Of a stretch of DNA of 40,247 bases, positions 1 to 10,355 are shown piece by piece; the stretch's first letter is position 1; each line of letters begins with the position of its first letter. This DNA is from Corinectria fuckeliana (taxonomy: Eukaryota; Ascomycota; Sordariomycetes; Hypocreales; Nectriaceae). The stretch is from the NCBI GenBank assembly GCA_019137255.1, contig WPDH01000642.1:1-40247 (forward strand), given 5' to 3'. The position numbers and the translations under genes were made by a program. The notes under the pieces are model-generated. The model ran no database searches, was not told the DNA's origin, and was given only the letters and a program-made list of their open reading frames with translations.

Positions 1-6
1 GACCTA

Positions 7-121
7 ACCTGAGGGGTGGTAGCGCTAGTAGGGGTTAAAGTGGGTTTTTTGTGAGTCAACCTGAGGGGTGGTCTAACAATCATGATTAGTCAGAATTTGG
101 AAAAAGTGGAGCACCCCTCAG
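7..121 (+). repeat. Left terminal inverted repeat with three internal iterons
   Basis: This arm matches the reverse complement of 477-591 at about 106 of 115 positions. It contains the motif ACCTGAGGGGTGGT at 7-20 and again at 59-72, and an inverted partial copy (GCACCCCTCAG) at 111-121. Repeated subterminal motifs of this kind are often transposase-binding sites. That role is inferred here. Confidence 0.85.
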
Positions 122-476
122 CTAAGCTTAATTAATATATTACCCCCCCGCCCACCACGCCGCACCTATTAACAATTAATTAACAATTTATTATCCCCCC
201 TGTTATACCACGCCTATTAATAATATATTAATAAAGTATTATACCTTAATAAACTAGCTTTTTACTTAATAACTGCTTATAATATCTTAAGTATTATAAT
301 AGTAAACCTACTAAGAATAGTAAAAGTATTATAAGTTACTACTAGGCGTATAAAACTGCTTACTAATATACTATAATATATTAATAATATATTATTAATA
401 TATTAAGCATTTAAAGTCAGATAAATAAAGGTTTATATTATATAAGAAGGAGCTACTATAAAGAGTAAAAGTTAAC

Positions 477-591
477 CTGAGGGGTGCTCTACTTTTTCTA
501 AATTCTGACTAATCACGATCGTTAGACCACCCCTCAGGTTGACTCGCAAAAAACCCACTTTAACCCCTGCTAGCCTGACCACCCCTCAGGT
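477..591 (-). repeat. Right terminal inverted repeat
   Basis: Inverted partner of 7-121. Six scattered transitions separate the two arms, plus a small block of three mismatches (or one compensated indel) 14 bp in from the tip. The outer tip and the iterons are unchanged, so the ends are well conserved although the interior is degraded. Confidence 0.85.
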
Positions 592-593
592 TA

Positions 594-2620
594 TGTACAT
601 CCACTGAGTTCCCGGATTTGCTACTTCTGTGTTACAGTTGCACAGGTGCACGGCCACGTGACCTGGAGAGTGGAAACTCGCAAATTTGTCCATGACTTCT
701 TCAATTTTCAAAAACAACACTTTGGTAGAGGGTAGATAAATCAAGCAAGAAGGTGGATATGCATCTCCCGGTTGACTCGGCTCAGGATTACCACCTAGGT
801 ACATAGTAGATAGGTATGGTCTATCCCCTTAAGTATGCGAAGGTGCCAAAACGTGTCACTAACAGGGATCATAGCCAATACCTAGAGGTATACGAGTAAG
901 CAAGTACTTCTGCTTTCGCGTGTGTGTATAGTGTCAAAGAAGTATTGTCGATCACTTATGCTACATTTTTCTTCCCTCAGTTTGCCTGCTGTTATCGGTC
1001 ACTCAGGTATTTCCAGGTTGATGTGAGCTAGGAACGTCACTGGCACCTTCGCGCACTCAAGGGGATGGTCTCGGACTTGCAGGTCACAAACAGGTCAAGT
1101 TGTGTACCATCTTGAAAAGGTAGCATCAGCACGGATCGCAAAGCCCCCTTCGCAAGCATGAGGTGTTCATTAACCTTTACAAAGACTCCATCCATCCTAC
1201 CACTCTTCGCTTTTCACTTCTCCTAGCTATCATCTAGAAACAATGACTGTTCCACCGAGCTTCCGTGCGCCACCTCGTCCCCACAAACGGTGGCAGGTCT
1301 TGATCCACCCAACGTCATTGCGAAGATCCCCTGAATCAATCAGCATGCGATAGTTGATCACAAAAAGGGCCGTTTTTACTAGTAGATTCCCCATACATGC
1401 CCGAAGGTGATCAGTGCTTGCTTTCCAGAGCAAGCATAAAACCCCGAGTAATGGCCGCATCTCGATTCGCCCCGGGCCCCGTGAAGTTCGTCCCCACGTT
1501 TATCCAAATTGACTCAGATCTGCCTGGAGCAATCGCGATTGTGTTGACCCAAAAGAAGTTGCAGAAGGGCTGGAGGCTGTGGGGCTGGATGCTTCTTCTA
1601 ACAGAGCATCGACATGATTCCACGAGTCTCTTTCGGCTTTGTTTAAAATATGGCAAATATTATACAGTAACATTTGCGGCGAATGCTAGATACCGACATG
1701 GGCTTGAGGCGCATCGATTTCAGATCCGGGGCTGAACAATCATCCTCCGCACCTCCGCTTCCCGGAATCAAAGCCTGAGACACGCGCGGGCCATTTGTGA
1801 TCCGAAACAAATGATGCAGACTTTAATAGCGGTGTCGAACTAATTGCCTCGAAGACAAAATGGGACACGGTTCTTCTGCACACCACCAGATGAAGAGCCA
1901 AGCTTCACAGCCCCCAGTTCCACAGAAGCCAAGTGCTCGGGCGTTGGGACGCTGTTAAGCTCGGCTTGCAGGTCTTATCGAACCGACGCTCGCAGCGTAC
2001 TTAGTGTACCACTGAGCTTCGCACAATCAATCCATCGATCTACAGTATCATGCAGGATAAGACCGAGAGAACAAAAAACCGTTGATGCCGTCACGCGTGC
2101 GCGTGCTCCAATGACGCCGGGCAGTTCATTTAAGCTTGAGGCATGACATCACCGTTGAAGAGCCCAAATCTCCCTCACCTCAGCTCTCAGCTACGATCGT
2201 TCCCTTTCCGGCCGTGCTGGCTCCAGTAGTCCCGGTTGCCCGGCTGCAGCTAGAGCCCGCCGGTTCTTCTCTCCCCCACACGGACGCCACTGGCATCGGC
2301 CCTTTCCCAGTCTCCGCCAAACCACCTCTCGGGGAGTCTCCTGCCAGTTCTCCAGCTAGTTCTCCAGACTCACCAGCGAGATGGGGCTCCATGACGACTG
2401 CCAAGAGCAGCGCATCGTCCCCCGTGACGAAAGCCGTTATGGGGTTGCGTTGCCGAGACACACAATGGCGACGCGATCCGTCCTCCAAGGTTCCTCTGTT
2501 TGTCTTGCGGCCTGCGAGGTCTTGGAATAAAGACCCGCCTTCCCGCCCTCTCTCCCTCCCGCCTGGAATCGATCAAACAGCTTAGATAGTCTTATCACTG
2601 CCGAGACACGTTTGGACACA
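594..2620. other. Gene-free spacer between the transposon and the transporter gene
   Basis: About 2 kb of mixed-composition sequence. Open frames here are at most about 150 codons, overlap one another on both strands, lack recognisable motifs and have no convincing intron structure. The last few hundred bases should carry the promoter and 5' leader of the transporter that starts at 2621. I see no clear TATA box. Confidence 0.6.
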
Positions 2621-4479
2621 ATGCTTGGAAGAAAGTACGTCTTCTCCCTTCTCCTGGCCCGGTTTCTACGCTTTGGGCAGGCCTTCACGAACCTCAGACA
2701 AAACTGACCATGTCTCGTCCAGATCCATCAAAGTCAATGGCGCCGACTGCGGCGTCGAGGCACTCCTTTTGGGCGTCACCACGTCCATCGGAGGCTTCCT
2801 CTTCGGCTACGATACTGGCCAGATCTCCGGCATGCTCCTCTTTGAGGACTTCATCGACCGATTCGCGCAGACACAGTCCGATGGCACCAAGAAGTGGCAG
2901 CCGATTATCCAGTCCCTCGTCGTCTCTCTCATCAGCATAGGTTGTTTGATCGGTGCCTTGTCTGGTGCTTAGTATGTTTCCCACAGCCGTCCCGTCCTCG
3001 ACAATCCACTTACAGTTTCCTAGCACTGCGGACTGGTGGGGTCGGCGCAAGAGCTTGACCTTTGGAGTCATCATCTTCATCATTGGTAACATCATTCAGA
3101 TAACGGCGATGAACTCCTGGGTTCATATGATGATGGGTCGCTTCGTCGCCGGTCTCGGAATCGGCAACCTCTCTGTTGGTGTTCCGATGTTTCAGTCCGA
3201 GTGTTCGCCACGAGAGATTCGAGGAGCTGTCGTGGCCTCCTACCAACTCATGATTACTTTCGGCATTCTTGTATCCAATATCGTCAACTATGGCGTGCGA
3301 GAAATCGAGGGCTCTGACGCATCGTGGCGCATCGTCATCGGCTTAGGCATTGCCTTTTCAATGCCCCTCGGCATCGGCATTCTCTGTGTTCCCGAGTCCC
3401 CCCGATGGCTTGCCGGCCGGGACAATTGGGAGGCTGCCCGACTTTCCATGGCTCGACTCCGCGGACTGAAACATGATCCTCACAATTCGCTCATCGAGGA
3501 TGACCTGAACGAGATGAAGGACGTTCTGCAGAAGGAGAAACAAGTCGGCCAAGGCAGCTGGGTCGAGTGCTTCACCCCCAACGCGGAAATTCCCAAGCTG
3601 GTGTACCGCACGTTCCTAGGAATCGGCATTCACTTCCTCCAGCAATGGACAGGAGTCAACTACTTTGTGAGCGCACTAGAGGTGTGATTGCTTCTGGATA
3701 TTGCTAACCCCATCCAAGTTCTACTACGGCGCCACCATCTTCGAGTCCGCAGGCATTGACGACCCTATCCAGACGCAGCTGATTCTCGGTGCCGTCAACG
3801 TTGCCATGACATTCTACGGCCTGTACGTGGTCGAGAAGTATGGTCGCCGGTGGCCACTGTTCCTCGGTGCGCTCTGGCAGGCTGCTTGGCTGTTGGTGTT
3901 CGCATCCGTCGGTACCGCGATGAACCCCGAGGGCAACCGCGCTGTGGGCATTGTCATGATTGTTTCAGCGTGCATGTTCATTGCTTCCTTTGCCGTTACA
4001 TGGGGTCCCATGGCCTGGGTTGTCATCGGAGAGACTTTCCCCCTCCGCACTCGTGCCAAGCAGGCGTCTCTCGCTACCGCCAGTAACTGGCTCGGAAACT
4101 GTACGTCAAACACCTTCTATACAGGAGTTTTCCGCTAACCTACTCAGTCATGATTGGCTTCCTTACTCCACTCGCCGACGATGGAATCTCGTATGCATAC
4201 GGATTCGTCTTCTTCGGCACCAATCTGACCGCAGCGATCTTGGTCTGGTTCTTCCTCTACGAATCTCGTACCCTCAGTCTGGAGAACGTCGACCTCATGT
4301 ACGGCCAGGAACAGCTCAAGCCTTGGACCAGCCATACGTGGACTCCCCCGGGCTACATCACGCGAAAGCAGAGAGATGATGCTTTCTTCAGGCGGAGAAG
4401 CGTTGCAGGCATGGACAATAGTGCCGAGAAAAAGAACAATGAGCTTTCGGGTGTGGATTCCCGGACAGAGGATGTCTAG
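2621..4479 (+). CDS. MFS hexose (glucose-type) transporter, sugar porter family
   Basis: Proton-coupled monosaccharide uptake across the plasma membrane is the expected role. The model has five exons (2621-2634, 2723-2971, 3024-3666, 3719-4100, 4148-4479), giving 539 residues, the usual sugar-porter length. Introns begin GTACGT, GTATGT, GTGAGC and GTACGT and end in AG, and every join restores a conserved motif. The 14-nt first exon gives MLGRK, which joins to SIKVNGADCG. Signatures are GYDTGQISG in the first membrane helix, DWWGRR (91-96, loop 2-3), PESPRWL (about 211-217), QQWTGVNYFFYYG (from about 294, spanning intron 3) and the later WGPMAW...GETFPLR. The start has A at -3. It resembles high-affinity fungal glucose carriers of the Hgt/Hxt type, but the exact sugar cannot be read from sequence. 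The tail after helix 12 is short and hydrophilic, so a long-tailed Snf3/Rgt2-like sensor is unlikely. Confidence 0.9.
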
Positions 4480-4944
4480 GTCTGAAAATGTGATGACGCG
4501 CACATGCGTATGCATTACGGCTAGTCTAGTATTATTACTATAGGTTATTCCAGTATCTGTTGATCGAATTACCCTATTGTGTTGCAGTGAAGCTTTCCCA
4601 CTTATACTCAAACGCCGACAGTACTCGGCCTCCACCAATTCCTGGATGTCAACTTACAACCAGTCGTTTTTGGAAGATTTTCAATTCACTAGACTAGCTG
4701 TTAAATGCATCTTAAGCAGAAGTTTCCTGGTCCTCCATCATTCAGGCTCTCTGGCAGCGAAGAGTAAGATGGTGCAGGGGTCTAGGGTATCTTGATAGAC
4801 CCGCACTGTTGCCTAGAGCTAGACACTAAAGTCGACCAGAACATCGCGTGGTGCTGATAATGCCGGAGTCTTGCTATTTTCCAGTGTATTTATTTCTTAA
4901 ATAATCATCCTAGACCTACAAATTTTTGGACTGTCCCTTACGCC
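4480..4944. other. Intergenic spacer, transporter 3' to protease 5'
   Basis: This 465-base spacer between two same-strand genes holds the 3' UTR of the transporter and the promoter of the protease. The part just before 4920 is A/T-richer (TATTTATTTCTTAAATAAT at about 4886-4904). No gene is seen. Confidence 0.6.
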
Positions 4945-6294
4945 ATGAAACGGTGCATACACACCGATGTCTTGACCGAGTGTAGCCCTGCCGCCGGAGA
5001 CGCTGGCTTCGTGCGACCACCTCTTGACAAACGCCTGGCAGCGACGACAGCCTCAGGGCGACGGACGGCCGAGAAACTCGCAACTCACCGAGACGCGATG
5101 AGCAACGGCTGGAGCTTCCCTGGCCCATTGGTTCTGCCCGATGACGATCTGGCGCTGGACCCCAAGTATCCTCCCCAGAGCCTAAAGTCGTGGCTCGCGT
5201 ATAACAGAAAAATGCCCGTTTCAACTGAGAGGAACACGATATGCGTTGTCTCGCCCCCGGAAGTTACAGCAGATGTCAGGGCAATGATGAGGGGTTGGGA
5301 GAAGCCGCATGTCCCAAAGGAATTCGCCGTGTCAGGACTCCCTGTGGGCGTTGCCCAGCCTACGACAGACGACGTGTGCGACTACTTGCGCGCATTCTAT
5401 CACAGAATGGACGTCAAGAAACACGACGGCAAGTTTCGCTGGCAGGCTTGGGACGCGAATCCCTCAAAGGGCCCCAGCTACGTTGGACTTGCGACCCCAA
5501 AGCCTGCAGAGGAGCTCGTTGGCGTCCGGTACCGATCGTCCCCAGACGGCATCGCGAGGATGCAAGTCAACCTCAACGACGTGCTGGACGCCCTGATCGA
5601 TCGCGTCCCGCCGGATGCGTACGCCGTCGTCATGCTTACAGACCAAGACCTATTCGAGGACGACGAGGACGACTTCTGCTGCGGGAGAGCGTACGGCGGG
5701 AGCCGAATAGCCGTCGTGTCGTCGTTTCGATACAACCCTTTGTTGGATAGTTACGCTGGCATCCGGCTGGAGCACATGTGGCCAGCCTCGCACTGCAAAA
5801 GCTACGTCGACGAGCTGTGCGGACAACAGCCCGACAAGACCAACAAGGCGCCCTCGTCGTCTTCAGGCACGCCCATCTCCGCGGCCGTCGCGGCGTGCAA
5901 CGGCGTGCCCAGGCCCACGACCAGGGACGAGCTGGCCGGCTTGTGGTTCTCCCGCGTCGCCCGCACCGTCGCCCACGAGCTGGGCCACTGCCTGGGCATG
6001 GACCACTGCGTGTACCACGCGTGCGCGATGCAGGGGGCCGCGGGCGTGGCGGAGGATGTGCGCCAGCCGCCGTACCTGTGTCCCGTGTGCTTGAGCAAAG
6101 TCTCGCGCGGGCTCTGTTCGGCTGCGGGGCCGGGGGTGGCCGTGGTCGACGGGCAGAGGGAGTACATCGCGCAGCGGTATGAGGCCCTGGGGGCCTTTTG
6201 TGAGGGCTGGAGTCATGTGGCTATGTTTGCGGCGTATCAGGCGTGGATTGGGCGGAGGGTTGAGGAGAATGGACTGGCAGAGAGTAGCGGGTGA
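4945..6294 (+). CDS. Archaemetzincin-like zinc metalloprotease (peptidase family M54)
   Basis: A single uninterrupted 449-residue frame. The archaemetzincin signature is complete: HELGHCLGMDHC begins at residue 344, giving H344, E345, H348 and H354 (three zinc-binding His and the catalytic Glu). C355, C360 and M362 follow (the family's C-x4-C-x-M), and after a 16-residue gap CPVC at 379-382 completes the four-cysteine structural zinc site. Family members are HExxHxxGxxH metzincins related to human AMZ1/AMZ2. They are intracellular proteases whose substrates are poorly known, and no signal peptide is visible here. The ATG at 4945 has G at -3 and keeps an N-terminal region that reads as coding. 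A later ATG at 5098 would drop 51 residues. Confidence 0.88.
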   Translation: MKRCIHTDVLTECSPAAGDAGFVRPPLDKRLAATTASGRRTAEKLATHRDAMSNGWSFPGPLVLPDDDLALDPKYPPQSLKSWLAYNRKMPVSTERNTICVVSPPEVTADVRAMMRGWEKPHVPKEFAVSGLPVGVAQPTTDDVCDYLRAFYHRMDVKKHDGKFRWQAWDANPSKGPSYVGLATPKPAEELVGVRYRSSPDGIARMQVNLNDVLDALIDRVPPDAYAVVMLTDQDLFEDDEDDFCCGRAYGGSRIAVVSSFRYNPLLDSYAGIRLEHMWPASHCKSYVDELCGQQPDKTNKAPSSSSGTPISAAVAACNGVPRPTTRDELAGLWFSRVARTVAHELGHCLGMDHCVYHACAMQGAAGVAEDVRQPPYLCPVCLSKVSRGLCSAAGPGVAVVDGQREYIAQRYEALGAFCEGWSHVAMFAAYQAWIGRRVEENGLAESSG

Positions 6295-6988
6295 CAGTTA
6301 TGGACAAGGTAAAGAGATGGAAACGGTGATAAGAGACCGAGTATCTGTATGCCTTTTCACTCTGTTAGCTTTGTGGAAACCGAAACTTACTTTGAACCGT
6401 TTCAAGTGACTAGATTGCCTGAAATATAGAGTAGTTTCTGAACCTCGAGCTTTCTCATTTTCGGAGTATCGTAGGGTCACTGTTAGGATTAACTAGGGAG
6501 GACCCGCAGAGTGATTGTACTGACGTTGATTTCCGCATGAAGTAGGCCTATGAGCATCTGAGTAAATGAACCAATAACGTAGAATAGACGAGTGAGGAAG
6601 AGGCCTACGCCTAGCTGTTAGGGGTCAGATTGGGGTTGTGATAACTTTCGGTGTTAGTGGCAAGCCCAAGGAAAAACACGCCAATTGAAAACGAGCTGCT
6701 TGTCTCCAAAATCCCACCGCAGCATCGATAATTCCCGGACCCTTATCTAGAGTCCGAACCGCGGCCGTCAATCGCCTGCCACTTCGGGCCAAGAAGCGGG
6801 CCCGGCTTCGGCATGCGATTGTGTCTCGGAACACTCAATGGTGTGCTTATCGCCATCCCCGCCTCGCCGTCACATAACATACTCACCTCCTCCCCGTCTT
6901 TCTCTTCAGCCCAGAAACAGCCTCTAAATTACTTGCTTTTTTTTGTTTTGTTTTGTTTTCTTCTGGTGTAAAACCTTGCGGAACAACC
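6295..6988. other. Intergenic spacer with T-rich leader before the M20 peptidase
   Basis: About 690 bases without a supported gene. It ends in a pyrimidine and T-rich tract (about 6930-6962, repeated TTTTG units) just upstream of the start at 6989, typical of a fungal 5' leader or promoter element. Confidence 0.55.
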
Positions 6989-8825
6989 ATGACGCTGACC
7001 GCGCTCTCTCTGCTCGCCGGCATCGCCGGTGCCTCCGCCTTCGTGTCGGCTCCGGTCGGCGCTACGCACCAGAAGCCGTTCGGCCAAGGTTCCGCCGCGG
7101 CCGGCTTCAGCTGCGACTTGCCGCCGGCTCTGGCCCCGACCGGCGACGGGCTGCCGTCGGGGGGGAGCTTGTTTTCTTCCCACGGGGCTCTGCTCAAGCA
7201 AGTGGAGCGACACCAGGCCATCGTGCGGGTTCCGTCCATCTGCTACGACGACTTGGGCGATTTCGACAAAGACGAGCGCTGGGCTCCGTTCTACGACGTC
7301 CACGATACGCTAGCCAAGACGTATCCCGTCATGTAAGTGCTTGCAGCCCCGAGAAGAGGAAACCCAGAGCTAATCAGGTCAGACACGATCGCATGGATCT
7401 GGACAAGGTCAACACGTTTGGACTGGTCTACACCATCAACGGATCAGATGCCTCCCTCAAGCCCATGGTCCTCGCGGCGCATCAGGATGTGGTCCCGGTC
7501 GCAGACGCCTCTACTTGGACGCACCCGCCGTTCGATGCCTATTTCGACGGCGAATGGCTTTGGGGCCGCGGCTCCTCGGACGACAAGAACAGCCTGACGG
7601 CGCTCTTGTCCGCCGTGGAAGCCCTCCTCTCCAACCCCGCGTGGACGCCCCGCCGGACCCTCGTCCTGGCCTTTGGCTTCGACGAAGAGTGCTCCGGCTA
7701 CCGCGGGGCCGGGGAGATCGGCGAGTTCCTGACGGGCAAGTACGGCGACGACGGCGTGGCCCTCATCATCGACGAGGGCGGCCTGCCGATGCAGCTGCTC
7801 GGCGACGACACGCTGTACGTGTTCCCGTCCGTCATGGAGAAGGGCCACGTCGACGTCTACGCCGAGCTGCACGTCGGCGGCGGCCACAGCTCCATCCCGC
7901 GGCCGCACACGGGCATCGGCGTCGCGGCCGAGATGGTGGCGGCCCTCGAGGCCCACCCCTACGAGCCGCGCGTGCTCAAGGGCAGCCCCGTGTACAACCA
8001 CCTCGTGTGCGTGGCGCGCTACTCGCCCGACGACGCGCCCGACGTCGCGGACCTCCTGCGGCGGGACGACCTGGAGCGGCTGACGGCCGTGTTCGTCGAC
8101 CGGGGCGGCGACGCGGCGCGGTACATGGTGCAGACGTCGCAGGCCGTCGACCTGATCCAGGGCGGCGTCAAGATCAACGCCATGCCGGAGCTCGTGACGC
8201 TGGGCGTCAACTACCGCGTCGCGCCGCAGGACAGCATCCCGCAGGTCCAGCGCAACTTCGTCGAGCACATCGGGTCCGTGGTGGAAAAGTACAACATCAG
8301 CGTCAAGGCCTTCGAGGGCGACGAGGCCTACGAGGCCTACGTCGCGGGCCTGGGTGCAGCGACAACAACAGCAACAACAGCAACAGCCGCTGCCGCCGCC
8401 AACTACGACGGCGTGCTGGTGCTGCAGGGCAGGGAAAAGTCCGAGAGCACGCGGGTGTCGCCGACTAGCGGGCCGATCTGGGACGTCTTCTCCGGCACGA
8501 TCCAGCACGCGTTTGCGTTCGAGGGCGGAAAGGTGGTGCCAGTTGGCGAGATCATGAACGGAAACACGGATACTAGACACTACCTGAGTAAGCCGACGAC
8601 CGTCCCTCTCTCCTCTCCTCTCCTCTCCTCTCCTCTCCTTGACAAATATTGGGTTGCTGACGCTTTGCAGATCTCTCGTCGCACGTGTACCGGTTCACGC
8701 CGTCGCGCCAGCGCGGGTCGGAGAATATCCATACGATTGACGAGCGGGTGAGGATGGACTCTCACATGGAGATGGTCAGGTTCTACTACGACCTGGTGCG
8801 CAACTTCGACGGCGCCGAGGTGTAG
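6989..8825 (+). CDS. M20 family carboxypeptidase S-like (Gly-Xaa carboxypeptidase)
   Basis: Three exons (6989-7332, 7383-8587, 8671-8825) encode 567 residues. Introns are 7333-7382 (GTAAGT...CAG, branch GCTAAT) and 8588-8670 (GTAAGC...CAG). The second join gives the C-terminal run HYLNLSSHVYRFTP. M20 metal-binding blocks are present: AAHQDVVP with H148 and D150, WGRGSSDDKN with D181, and GFDEECSG with E216/E217. GGGHSSIP lies in the lid domain, and NTDTRHYL supplies the late His. Yeast Cps1 is a vacuolar enzyme that removes C-terminal residues from peptides with Gly at the penultimate position. The N-terminus (MTLTALSLLAGIAGASA) looks like a signal peptide, so vacuolar or secreted sorting is likely. 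ATG 6989 has A at -3. An A/T-rich peptide stretch (AATTTATTATAAAAA) interrupts the lid region. Confidence 0.9.
8356..8400 (+). repeat. Coding trinucleotide-like repeat in the M20 peptidase
   Basis: Imperfect repeats of CAACAACAG/CAACAG followed by GCCGCTGCCGCCGCC, in frame, encode a Thr/Ala homopolymer-like stretch. It is probably a solvent-exposed loop whose length varies between strains (inference). Confidence 0.7.
8606..8640 (+). repeat. Pentanucleotide microsatellite (TCTCC)n in intron 2 of the M20 peptidase
   Basis: About six tandem TCTCC units fill the middle of intron 8588-8670 and account for its greater length compared with intron 1. Confidence 0.8.
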
Positions 8826-10355
8826 TGTAGTGGCCAAGATCAGTTCATCGTACGCTGGGAGAGCGGTGTGTGTGTAGATCTGACCAGACGGATACATGAT
8901 AGATCATAGTTGCTTGGACACGTGCTGTTTTGTTTGCATCGGGATGTCGCGGCTCCAGCACGGTACATGGCCTGACCCTTTTTGTCTGCCGATGCATTAA
9001 CTTGGTGAAGAGTGAGCCTCATCCTCATCAATCCCCTTTCTCTTCAGGAAAAGAAACTCCTCTGGCCTGTTAGAGCTCTATTTTTAACTGGAGATGTCTG
9101 CATCCGATGAAGCTTGCCTCCTCGACATGCAACCCCCACGCCTCCTCTCCACCCGTGAACAACTCCTCCCCCCTGGTCCCTGTCCTCCTCTCTCCACAGC
9201 ATTTCTCCTCTTCTCTCCCCCAAATACCCTCTCAACTTCTCTCTCATGGCCACGGCGAATCAGCTCCTCAGCCTCGCTGCCCCCAAACTCGCTCGCCCCT
9301 CCCCCAAACTTCCCAGAACCTGATGTACCTACATGGAAGCATGGGCTGAGGAGGCTCCACGATGTGCGAAAAATCCGAGTCCCGACCGGTTCTGCCGAGA
9401 ATCGTGTGTCTCCTGATATGCCGAGCCAGAGAGGATCCGCTCTGGGATACCGGGGCCAAGGAAGAACCCAAATCATGACATACGGAGTAAGCTTGTTGAT
9501 GGAACCTCCGACAATCTCGGTCCGCCAACAGCTTCCAGATTTACATACGTACATGTTTCCCTCCAGCGTGGCCTTTGTGGGAATTACGAATTGCTCTGCT
9601 CCGACTTGCTGACTTTTCCCCGTCGTCGATCTGCCCAAGACTCGGCCAATTTGTGCAAGTTCCCAAGTTCCCACACCCCAATCGGTAGAATGTCTGAGCG
9701 ATCCTTGTGATGGTCCCGATGCGGGGTCTCCGCGAATACCTTCCAACCCGCCTATTATGTACGAAGTATTGTACATCCAAAAGAGAGACACACCCGAGGA
9801 ACGACTCTCCTCCGGGGCAACGTTCCGATCGGCACCACCACACCCTCTTCCACGCTCATTCCCCCTTGTCAAGTTACCAAGCTAGCGTCGCATTATATAA
9901 AAAACCGGAACAGTCACTCTCGAGCGTGACACCGTCAAAACCTTGCACAACAGCGCGGATCAGACCTGACCTCGGATCTGTTTCCAAGTGGAAACCGTGG
10001 TTTGCATTCTTTGGCGGGAAGGCGAGTTTCCATGGGGTAAGACAATCACTCTAGTTTCAATATCGTTGACAAATCGTCCATTGAAAATGCTGCAAAGTCG
10101 GTCTCGACTAATGTACAAACAAGCACGGCAGATGGATGACCCATTGCTGTCCATGCCCATGTCCCATGATTCAACTCCATACGCCATTTTGTCTCCACAA
10201 CCCCATCTTCATCCGTGGTGCTCTTCCTTCGAGGAGCTGTCGAATCGCCATTACCACGCCACTAACTGGATGGATGGATGGAGGGAAGCCTCCTTTTCCG
10301 GTCCCGCTCTTTTTGTTTTGGTTCCTCCCGCTTCCCTGCCTATTAGTCTATATGC
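8826..10355. other. Gene-free spacer between convergent genes, with an orphan TATA-like box
   Basis: About 1.5 kb between the M20 peptidase (+) and the aldolase (-), whose 3' ends face each other. The first part (about 9100-9330) is CT-rich. A TATATAAAAA box lies at 9894-9903, but the frames downstream of it are short, unconserved in appearance and run into the antisense of the aldolase. A non-coding transcript is possible, and I call no gene. Confidence 0.5.

Larger units (their letters stand above)
7..591. mobile_element. Non-autonomous TIR transposon (MITE-like) with TA target duplication
   Basis: The element is bounded by two near-identical 115-bp inverted repeats (7-121 and 477-591). 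It is flanked on both sides by the dinucleotide TA (5-6 and 592-593), the target duplication expected of Tc1/mariner-type insertion. The roughly 355-bp interior is extremely AT-rich (many TATTA/TAATA runs), has no open frame of useful length and encodes no visible transposase, so the copy is non-autonomous. Outside the tip of the repeats, the mismatches between the two arms are mainly C/T or G/A transitions, as RIP or deamination would leave. A TA duplication alone does not prove the superfamily, and a degraded longer element is possible. Confidence 0.82.

Noticed and set aside
7444..8580. 378-codon minus-strand open frame antisense to the M20 peptidase
   Set aside because: It is a mirror of GC-rich codons of the real gene. 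Its translation is His/Arg/Val/Asp-rich without motifs, while the plus strand has the full M20 signature.
9094..9612. 172-codon plus-strand frame
   Set aside because: Pro/Ser-rich translation of CT-rich spacer, with no motif, no introns and no recognisable relative.
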